Of a DNA stretch of 14,428 nucleotides, positions 7,019-14,428 are shown piece by piece. The position numbers and the translations under genes were made by a program. The notes below the pieces were generated by a model that was not told the origin of the DNA, made no database searches, and saw nothing but the letters and a program-made list of their open reading frames with translations. The stretch comes from Clostridiales bacterium (GTDB lineage Bacteria > Bacillota > Clostridia > Oscillospirales > Ruminococcaceae), in assembly GCA_012800685.1 (NCBI GenBank), contig JAAZIT010000106.1, positions 1-14,428 of the forward strand, given 5' to 3'. Position 1 is the stretch's first letter. Each line of letters starts with the position of its first letter.

Positions 7019-9504
7019 TGACAAGACAAACATTTAAAATATTTATTGCTGGAGTTGAATACTCTGATTACATAAGTTATCCAGTTTCAGTCACCGAGAA
7101 GAACCTTGACGAAAGTTTAAATCTTGCAACAGTTTCTCTCAAACACACAACCAACGCGTCTCCATTTAAGCCTAACCGCAAAGTTGAGCTCCTCGTTTAT
7201 GCAGATGAAATACTCATAAAAAGATATTACTTTCTTCTACTTAACGACATCGTTGAGAAGGTTGGAGTAACTTCATACTACAATCACAAACTTTCACTTA
7301 TCGAATTTACACAATTTCTTGATAATATTGTTCTTCCAGATTTAGCAATTACACGCATCAAAGGAGTTTATGAACCAACCCTACTCGATGTAGTAGACAA
7401 AATTATGGATGAAGTACATCGTCTTACTGGGAATACCTATGAGCTAGCAGGAGCTACGGAAACTATTCTAGATGCTATACCAAGTCCAGAATGGACATTT
7501 ACTCGTATGACTGCTCTTGAAGCGCTCCGTATGGTGTTTAGTATGGCAAAGATTGTTCCTACAATGGTAAGTTTTGCTGTTCTTGGACATGTTGGACTTT
7601 TAGATACAAGTGAAACTACCAAAATGGTTCCGTTCGCAGCTCAAACTGAAGCATATGACCCGCAAACATATAAAACCGCATTATATAGTAACGTTGAAAA
7701 CTTTATTGCGGGACCAGAGACTATTACTGAGCCCGCCAATGGTTGGTTGACACCAAGAAGTCCAGATGGATTCGAAATTAGTGGTGACAATCTTATGATA
7801 ACCACAACTCGTCCAATTTATAAAATTGAGAAATTTGAAATAAGACGTTGGATTAGAATTCAATGTGAACATGGATTGTTCATAATTCCAGAAAGCGTTG
7901 TTCCTCAAGACGCGTATAAAGAAGATTTCTTTGATGATATAATTTATGAGGAGGGTGTTTATAACACACTTGAGAATCTATCAGCTTATGGCAAAAAAGG
8001 TGGGGCATTTTATTACACACAAGGTAAACCAAATATTGTCGGTTTAACATATCGCGCTCCTACTAAATGGTCTTGGAATCCAAGTAAACAGGCTTGGAGA
8101 GTAATTTGTGAAGAGTATGAAGGAGTTGGTGCTTATTATGAAACAACAGTTGCCAAATGGATTAAACCTGAATATGTAGAACTAATTGAAGCGGCAATAG
8201 CCGCATATATCCCATCTTCTTATTATCATTACTGGTTGTGGTTCAGAGAGGATGATATTGCTACTGGAGTAACAGACCCGTTCAAACTACAATTCCGTAT
8301 TACTTATACTCCATATATTTCCACAAACATTTTTACTTATCGCGAACGCTATGACTCCGCAGATGAAGTCCAGTCATATCAAACTTATAATCAAACAGCT
8401 AACGTAATCGACCGTGATGTTCTCGCAGACCTTCACGATAAAGTAATTAAACGTGGTAGTGGTTCTGGATTAGATTATACATTCCTTCACAAAGATGCGG
8501 CTGATTTGCCAACAATTGGCAAGCGATTTGGTGATTACGTTATTACATCAGCCGACTATACATTTAATCAATATGGCATCCAATCAACCTATAATGTTGA
8601 TAAATATTACCAGAAACTTCAGAAATATGTGGCGGTTCTTGAGAAGTGGCGTCAATTCAGTATTCCTAATGAAAGTATTGTAAAACGTCAAATCACGTTT
8701 AATGAGTTTATTAAGTTTGCAACTGCGCCCGCTGCAAATACAAGTCATTTAGACCCGGCATATTATAATGATGCCATAACTTCCAACATTCAACTCGCGA
8801 GTGTATCACTTGAAGAACAGACAACTCATACGGTTACAAGCTTTGCATTTAATAATTCAATGATTTTTGAATTTACTATGCCAGGTAATGCGACTGCTGG
8901 TAGTATTAGTGATACTTTAGATAGTGATAAACGTAAAGATAAACCAGTCATTTATTCAGATAAAAATGGTATGGCACGATATCTTTATTCTTTAGAATTT
9001 ACAACCGGGTATTTTGCATTTAACTTAAGTTCTTCATATAGTCTCCCAACATATACAAACACTAATATTCCCATTTGGAGCCTAGATGATATAACTGAAA
9101 TTAATAAAGACGCTCGCGAACAACTTTCATTTAGTGTTCAGCTCCATCACGTAGATACAACTGGCAAGTTTCATATTAACAGTGGCTGGGCAAACCATAA
9201 TGGACTAATTGGCGGCGTTGGCATAAATACAACAGCTCGCATAGCTTTTCTTGATTTTAAACCACTTAATACCACAGATGCAACGGGACATATAATGAAT
9301 AGCACTGCTGTAACTCACATTTACAATAGTGCGAATGGTGGATATTACACTATCCCTACTCGTGTAAACTCTAGCGAGACTACCGCTCAAAGTTGGGCCA
9401 TTATAGACGGAACAACAAACGAAATTCTTTACTGGTGCGATGAAACAGTCGCTCCAGGCGCAAGAAATACTCAATATGTAATTAACTTTAGCGACACCTA
9501 CTAA
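7018..9504 (+). CDS. Tail hub/baseplate-type minor structural protein
   Basis: An 828-aa protein following the small tail gene. The N-terminus (FKIFIAGVEYSDYISYPVSVTEKNLDES and on) is a run of beta strands like those of tail hub or Tal-type proteins that cap the tail tube and attach receptor-binding proteins. The middle (residues ~430-540, RERYDSADEVQSYQTYNQTANVIDRDVLADLHDKVIKRG, then LPTIGKRFGDYVIT) resembles a segment common in minor structural proteins of gut Firmicutes phages. The C-terminal ~250 residues are beta-rich and probably surface-exposed. Trp-rich (14 TGG). No peptidoglycan hydrolase motif is visible. The start overlaps the previous stop by one base with AGAGGTAG upstream; the stop is TAA. 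Confidence 0.6.
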   Translation: MTRQTFKIFIAGVEYSDYISYPVSVTEKNLDESLNLATVSLKHTTNASPFKPNRKVELLVYADEILIKRYYFLLLNDIVEKVGVTSYYNHKLSLIEFTQFLDNIVLPDLAITRIKGVYEPTLLDVVDKIMDEVHRLTGNTYELAGATETILDAIPSPEWTFTRMTALEALRMVFSMAKIVPTMVSFAVLGHVGLLDTSETTKMVPFAAQTEAYDPQTYKTALYSNVENFIAGPETITEPANGWLTPRSPDGFEISGDNLMITTTRPIYKIEKFEIRRWIRIQCEHGLFIIPESVVPQDAYKEDFFDDIIYEEGVYNTLENLSAYGKKGGAFYYTQGKPNIVGLTYRAPTKWSWNPSKQAWRVICEEYEGVGAYYETTVAKWIKPEYVELIEAAIAAYIPSSYYHYWLWFREDDIATGVTDPFKLQFRITYTPYISTNIFTYRERYDSADEVQSYQTYNQTANVIDRDVLADLHDKVIKRGSGSGLDYTFLHKDAADLPTIGKRFGDYVITSADYTFNQYGIQSTYNVDKYYQKLQKYVAVLEKWRQFSIPNESIVKRQITFNEFIKFATAPAANTSHLDPAYYNDAITSNIQLASVSLEEQTTHTVTSFAFNNSMIFEFTMPGNATAGSISDTLDSDKRKDKPVIYSDKNGMARYLYSLEFTTGYFAFNLSSSYSLPTYTNTNIPIWSLDDITEINKDAREQLSFSVQLHHVDTTGKFHINSGWANHNGLIGGVGINTTARIAFLDFKPLNTTDATGHIMNSTAVTHIYNSANGGYYTIPTRVNSSETTAQSWAIIDGTTNEILYWCDETVAPGARNTQYVINFSDTY

Positions 9505-9514
9505 CATTAAAAAA

Positions 9515-9610
9515 GGAAGCAAGAGAGAGACGGTAAATGAGCGAGGGCGAAGCCCGAGCCCTAGTCGTCACAAGGCCCTTCATCCACTTACCGTCTTCTC
9601 CTTTTGTTCC
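9515..9610 (+). terminator. Long imperfect hairpin between hub and receptor-binding genes
   Basis: 9515-9536 pairs with 9588-9610, including eight perfect pairs (9529-9536 with 9588-9595). Inside this, ATGA at 9537-9540 can pair with TCAT, and 9544-9548 with GCCCT near 9575. The tip carries the shared GGGC-GAA-GCCC module (9545-9555). It lies 11 bp after the hub stop and just before a promoter, so a transcription boundary is likely, though the 3' U-run (TCCTTTTG) is interrupted. It could instead be a small mobile inverted-repeat element. Confidence 0.55.
9523..9561 (+). repeat. Intergenic 39-bp module, copy 2
   Basis: The counterpart of 4063-4101. Both have CGGTAA, then GCGAGGGCGAAGCCCGAGCC. 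Here the outer arms of the copy-1 hairpin are partly lost (ATGAGC against GCCCTA), but the inner stem with the GAA triloop is intact, now nested in a larger hairpin. Confidence 0.75.
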
Positions 9611-9628
9611 AAATAACGATTAACAAAT

Positions 9629-9657
9629 TTGACTTTTTCAAAAAATCGCGATATAAT
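9629..9657 (+). promoter_or_regulatory. Sigma-A (sigma-70 family) promoter for the receptor-binding gene
   Basis: TTGACT (9629-9634) and TATAAT (9652-9657) are separated by 17 bp, a five-of-six -35 and a perfect -10 at ideal spacing. Transcription would start near 9664, about 50 bp before the ATG. It is the clearest promoter in the window. Confidence 0.85.
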
Positions 9658-9669
9658 ATTATTATAAGG

Positions 9670-9687
9670 AAGGATAGAATTCCTTCT
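9670..9687 (+). promoter_or_regulatory. Small hairpin in the leader of the receptor-binding gene
   Basis: GAAGGA and TCCTTC flank a six-base loop directly downstream of the predicted transcription start and ~15 bp before GAGGTGA. It may stabilise the 5' end of the message. Confidence 0.4.
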
Positions 9688-9713
9688 AACTCTAAATAGA
9701 GGTGATAAACAAA

Positions 9714-12700
9714 ATGATTTTAAAAATTTATTTAAAGGATGACTTTAGGATAGGTACGCCTTACCTTAAACCTGAAAATAGTCCAGGTCCACTAACTGAA
9801 TATTCAACTGGGACGTTAGTTGTATTATTGGATTATTTAGCCTCTTCACTTTATTTTACTTGGGTTAACCCAACTAATAGAAAATTTGAAGAGCGCGCAT
9901 TGTATCGTGCGGCAGAATTAGATGAAACAGGCCGTTACGCATACAAAGCAACAATCTTCCCTATAATGACCGTGGGTCTCGCAAGACAAGATTCCGCTTT
10001 CTCTATGGTTTGTTTTAGAGAAGGAGGAAAATTAAGTCCGTATATAAAAATTCCAGTTGTTAGAAGTATTTATCCAGAACAAACTGAAATTCCACCAACT
10101 GCGGTTGATGAGATTAATGCGGAGATTAATGAAATTAAACAAGATATACATGAAATTGAAATAGAGATACCAAACCGTGAAGTATTAGTAAATCTATCAG
10201 ATGACCAAGGTAAACTAAAATACAAAGGACAAGAGATTAAACCGACTCCTGTTCAAGTAATTAACGAAGAAAGCACAGATGAAGAAATACCTAGTGCTCT
10301 CGCAGTTCAAAAATTGATTGGCGGATGGGTTGAACAAGATGCTTATCCAGTATTGCCAGAAAATTTAGTTTTAGGCAATGGTACTGAAACTTCGGGAAAC
10401 CCTTTTCCAATTAGAGAGGGGAATGCTACCAGCCCCAAAATAGAGGCAGTAGAAGACCCCTCCAGCCCTGTAAAAGATATATGTCCGTTTGCCATTAAAA
10501 TAAGTGCACCTGATGGGGACGAATCCGCTAATATGTTTTATGCTGTTGATTTTTTTGACTTTAACAATTCGGTTGCCCCTAGTAAAATATCTTGGGGTTT
10601 TTGGATTAAAAATACAGACGTGAATAATATAGGGTTAACACCCATGAATAATATTGATTTCTGGATATATAATCACGCAAATTATTCTGCATTTATTAAA
10701 ATGCGAATTTATGACGCTGTTAATTCAACTTTAAATACTAGTCTTGATTTGACTATTTCCCCTAAAACAATTAATCCAACACTAACAGGCACTGTTAAAA
10801 AAATAGAGGAGAGTAATGGTTGGAGTTATTTATTATATGAATTAACAATGTCAAAAGAGAGTTGGGCTTTTAATTCTAGTAGTAAAGTGGCTAAATTCTA
10901 TTTCAGATTTAACCCTGCTAAAACTGCTTTAGCCACAAAACAAATAACTATTGCTAATAATACTATTGTTTATGACTACACAATACCTTCTGGTTTTGTA
11001 AGATTTCCTCAAGGGGCAATATCACAACATCCTGAGAGCACAGTATTTCATCCTGGTCTTATTGTTAAAATGAAACCAAAAGACTTCTTTGAGATGGACC
11101 CAGAATCGGAATTAATCGCAACAGAAGGCGCCGTTCAACAATTACTTCATCCCTTTTATGGTGATGCTTCTTTACCAATTAATGAGCAAAAGGGCAATGG
11201 AACATTAACACCTTGTTTATTTGCAACTAAAAATGGTGATTTAAATGTTCCAACCGTTGAACAAGAATTGAATACTAGTCCTATGTCAGAAGTTTTAGAA
11301 TACCAACACAGGCTTTATGCTAGTGTACCTCCTAGTGCGTCGTCTTTTTTTCTACACTATACAAAATGGGGAAGTACATTAAACCCCCCGCTTAAACAAT
11401 TAGATAGCACAATAAATAGATTAACTTTTGGCATGTGGATAAAAGACGATTTTCTTGCTGCAATACCTTCATCTAATTTTCAAGTCTGGATATATAATTC
11501 TTCAGGAGGCAATTACGCAAAGCTTGATTTCCCTTGGAAAACAGTATATTCGGAGGTAGGCAATGAGGACACTAGACTAGCAACATTGGTTCTTGGTAAT
11601 AGTGCTATGATGACAGCAGTTCCTACAACATCAACTAAATGCCTTGCCAAACAAGACGGTTGGACCTATATTCAACACGATATTTCAGGAATAGAATGGG
11701 TGTCCACGTTTACTAACTTCGGTGACATTATTCTATACTTTATCTTTAACAATATACGTAGCGGGTTTTTAACTGCTGACTGTAGATTTTCTAATTTTAC
11801 TTTCTTATATAATTATGATGGAGAAAATTTAAACCCTTATGCAGTTTATCCAGATGGTATGGTTGTTGACCAATACCCATCAAATGTAACAATACCAGCT
11901 AAGGTAGAGAAAAATATTACTGATATTGCTGCATTGAAAACAGAAATAAAAGAGTTAAAAGAATCATCACCTACAGGAAAAGGTGTTGTAGTATCTATTT
12001 CTGGCAACAAAATAGCTTTTAGAGCAAGAGAATGGGCAGAAGCAGATTATGATTTAGTTCATACAGCTAGTATAGTTGGTGGAAGTAATGGCAACTTATT
12101 TAATTTTGGTGCTATTGGGAAAATACCTGCTACAACACCATATAATCAAACAAGTTATGGAACATTATTAAAATCATGTGGTGATGATAGCTGTCCAGCA
12201 AACTTTAATGGTACCTATATAGGCGCTAACCACGCTTATTCTATTGGTAACAGCATTGTAGCAACCGCTCACGGGAAAACAGAAGCAGATATAGGTTCAA
12301 TTTGAGTAGATACAACACAACCTGATGTAGAATACGTGTTATTTAAAATACACGATATTGATACACTATGGTTCGCACCTAAAACAGCGCAGATGATGGA
12401 CACTGGGATATTTACTAGCAAAGCTTTAGCAGCTGGTAAAATTTTAACTCATAAATCTGGTGCCACAAACATATCAGATATAACAATCGAAACTGTGAAT
12501 AGTAATGCTCAACAACTTTATTCTACAACTAACAAAGTTGTACATAAACTGTTATTAAATGGTACTAAAGAAGTGCCTTTAACAGATGGATTCTATGAGT
12601 CTAACTTTGTTGATTTCGTTGAACAGTACAACATAATATATTTCCCTACAGTATTAACATACTTAATTAATAATGTTGGAAACAATACAAACACAAGTAT

Positions 12701-14351
12701 GAACAATGATAGCATAGACGACTACTATTGTTCAGTATCTATTACACACAGATTTCAAAAGAATGGTGCTTGTGTTATGTTTGAGTCTTACGACATTAAC
12801 AAGGAGATAAATGTAGGATACTTTGGAATGACGCAATCTATAGCTTTTAATACAGCAAATCATTATATGTATGTACCTAATACTATATATGATGACATTA
12901 CCTTACACGAGCCAAGTACTTCTATATATTTAACACCAGATAAATGGAGAAACCCTAACTTACCCCCAACCTCTTATTTTCAACTCTATGATGCAAATGC
13001 AACGTATACAATGAATACTGGGTTCTGTCCAGATTATGGTACTGCACGTCCAGAAATACGCGTTGAACAGCTAAGTGATGCTGCCTTCTTTTATTCAAGT
13101 TTTAAAATGTACCAAAAATTAATATCTGGTGGTAAACTATATCCAGGAGACCGTGTTGAAGCTGTTGTATACCGTATACTCTCACCTAAATATGATGAAG
13201 ATTTTACTAACGTTAGCTGGTATTGGGTTAATGATGATATTTACTTACAAGTCAACGCTCACAAACCAATTAAAAAAATATTGCCTCTTCCTTCTTATAT
13301 GATTGGCAAGATGGTAACTATAGTAGAATCCAATAATACAACTGTAGGTAACATCGTGACAACTGACGGCTTGTCTATTAATATGACTGGAACTTCTAAC
13401 TACGCTATATTAAAGTTATCTAATAATAAAGAAGATTCTAGCGGTACAGATGGAGCCGATGGCAGAGAAATAGAACTCCAAACATCTGACACTCATATCC
13501 AGTGGCGATACGTTGGCGATACGCTATGGACTAACCTAGTTGCACTAGCAGATTTAAAAGGAGAACCCGGAGAACTTATAGGACAAGTTCAAGCAGATTG
13601 GGCAGAGACTGACAGTGAAGAGTTATCTTATATCAAAAACAAACCAACTGACATTATTTTTGAAGTAGCAAGTTTAACTTCATTAACGGAAGAAGAAAAA
13701 ACAACCATTTCTGCACAAGTTGCCGCTATTTTAAATGCAGGTGGTTATGATATAGACACAAGCAAATATGATGATTTAATCCTTCATTTTGTTGATGGCT
13801 ATAACGATATTCATTACCATTATTCAAGTTTTTTTGTTGAGGATGGCGAAACAGTATCTATACTTTTTGAAAGTGAAAATGATAATGAAACTATCAAATT
13901 AACGGTTAACTTTGTAGGAGATGATTCGGCAACAACTATTGAAACGCTAACAGGTTTTAGTGGTGACTATAACGATTTAATAAACAAACCAACACCAAGA
14001 CCAACAATTGAATTAGAAGTCGCGAGTCTTACAACATTAACGCAAGCCGAGAAGTTGGCAATTAGAAATAAGCTTAGCGCGCTTATTGTTGATAATAAAA
14101 TAGATGGAACAAAATTTGATGATATTGTCTTAGTAACAACTAACGACTTAATAAGATTGCATTATTCCTCTATTGATTATTATGTAGCAAATCCACAAAT
14201 CACAGTAATATTTGAAACGCAAAGCACTAAATACATACTCAATGTTCCTGTCGAGGAGTATGGGTATTCAACGCTAACAAGCACATCAACCTATACAAAA
14301 GCCGAAATAGACGCAATGTTTGCCAGTTTGTTGGAACAACTTCAAAACTAA
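9714..14351 (+). CDS. Large receptor-binding/tail tip protein, read through an internal TGA
   Basis: A 1545-aa protein if TGA at 12303-12305 is sense; otherwise 863 aa. ATG 9714 follows GAGGTGA; the GTG at 9702 lies within that site. Order: N-terminal beta domain (residues ~1-115, BppU-like, attaching to the tail); coiled coil ~130-154; two similar beta domains with WGFWIKN...NIDFWIYN (~290) and FGMWIKD...NFQVWIYN (~567), possibly carbohydrate-binding; coiled coil ~729-752; a domain with NGTYIGANHAYSIG and HGKTEADIGSI-x-VD (~833-866) shared by many phage tail proteins; a large unassigned domain; a short collagen-like GTDGADGRE and LKGEPGE around IELQTSDTHIQWRYVG; two repeats starting EVASLTSLT (1317) and EVASLTTLT (1435); a C-terminal helix YTKAEIDAMFASLLEQLQN suited to trimerisation. 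Stops at TAA. It has its own promoter. Confidence 0.75.
12303..12305 (+). other. In-frame TGA read as sense (probably Trp), receptor-binding protein codon 864
   Basis: After this TGA the same frame stays open for 681 more codons, and there is no ribosome-binding site before the next possible start (GTG 12336). The context reads ADIGSI-TGA-VDTTQ...KIHDIDTLWF; in related tail proteins as I recall them the pattern is ADIGS-V-W-T/D, placing Trp exactly at the TGA. Alternatives are programmed readthrough or a nonsense mutation. Confidence 0.75.
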
Positions 14352-14428
14352 TCATAGTATCATTATGCGTTTTTGTGTTTTGGCGATACAGAGATAGATT
14401 AATGGTCTAGAAATTATCTATGAAGAGG
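14352..14428 (+). other. Short intergenic end of window
   Basis: No gene can be supported here. The window ends with GAAGAGG, which resembles the start of the AGAGGTGA ribosome-binding site seen before the other genes, so another + strand gene may begin just beyond the window. Confidence 0.4.

Noticed and set aside
9205..9522. Minus-strand 105-aa open frame over the hub gene 3' end
   Set aside because: Antisense shadow of a convincing coding region, no ribosome-binding site, composition unlike a protein.
3001..9704. GTG starts at 3001, 4118 and 9702 for the capsid, connector and receptor-binding genes
   Set aside because: Each GTG lies within or right next to GAGGTGA itself; the ATG a few codons later is properly spaced.
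498..12305. TGA read as glycine (code 25) or selenocysteine
   Set aside because: Low GC, Bacilli-type ribosome-binding sites and the apparent conserved Trp column favour Trp; no SECIS-like structure was seen beside either codon.
12336..14351. A separate 671-aa gene starting at GTG 12336
   Set aside because: It is in the same frame as the preceding coding region, has no ribosome-binding site, and the codons between the TGA and GTG already read as protein continuing a conserved tail domain.

Overview
This window is a late structural module of a tailed double-stranded DNA phage (or prophage). Every gene is on the + strand, closely packed, and in the usual order: terminase large subunit (3' end only), portal, scaffold, major capsid protein, head-tail connectors, tail genes, tail hub, receptor-binding protein. 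The DNA is AT-rich with short GC-rich intergenic islands. Nearly every gene is preceded by GAGGTGA, an extended match to the Bacilli-type anti-Shine-Dalgarno, so a low-GC Firmicutes/Mollicutes-like host is likely.

The genetic code looks altered. None of the eleven genes whose end is visible stops at TGA (nine TAA, two TAG). Two genes make full sense only if an in-frame TGA is read through: the portal (TGA at 498-500) and the receptor-binding protein (TGA at 12303-12305, after which the same frame stays open for another 681 codons). Trp is otherwise almost always TGG (about 43 by my count). The simplest reading is TGA = Trp (translation table 4), with TGA used rarely. Under that reading the portal is 518 aa, starting at an unusual CTG at 426, and the receptor-binding protein is 1545 aa.

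Layout: 1-413 terminase end; 426-1982 portal; 1983-2355 a non-coding, GC-richer, strongly structured stretch bounded by a 35-bp imperfect direct repeat of the portal's 3' end (period 303 bp); 2356-2898 scaffold; 2905-2993 three tandem 30-bp hairpin repeats; 3010-3873 major capsid protein; 3874-4126 intergenic island with a 12-bp terminator-like hairpin and a GA-rich hairpin; 4127-5224 three small head-tail joining genes; 5236-7018 two tail genes; 7018-9504 tail hub/baseplate-type protein; 9505-9713 a long hairpin, a near-consensus sigma-A promoter and a small hairpin; 9714-14351 receptor-binding protein; 14352-14428 a short tail of sequence ending in what may be the next gene's ribosome-binding site.

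How they work together: the terminase pumps DNA through the portal into a shell built from capsid protein on scaffold; the small proteins close the head and join the tail; the two tail genes, hub and large receptor-binding protein form the tail and its tip. No conventional long tape-measure gene lies between the tail genes and the hub, so the tail is either very short or built in an unfamiliar way. The receptor-binding protein appears to have its own transcription unit, isolated by a hairpin and driven by its own promoter.
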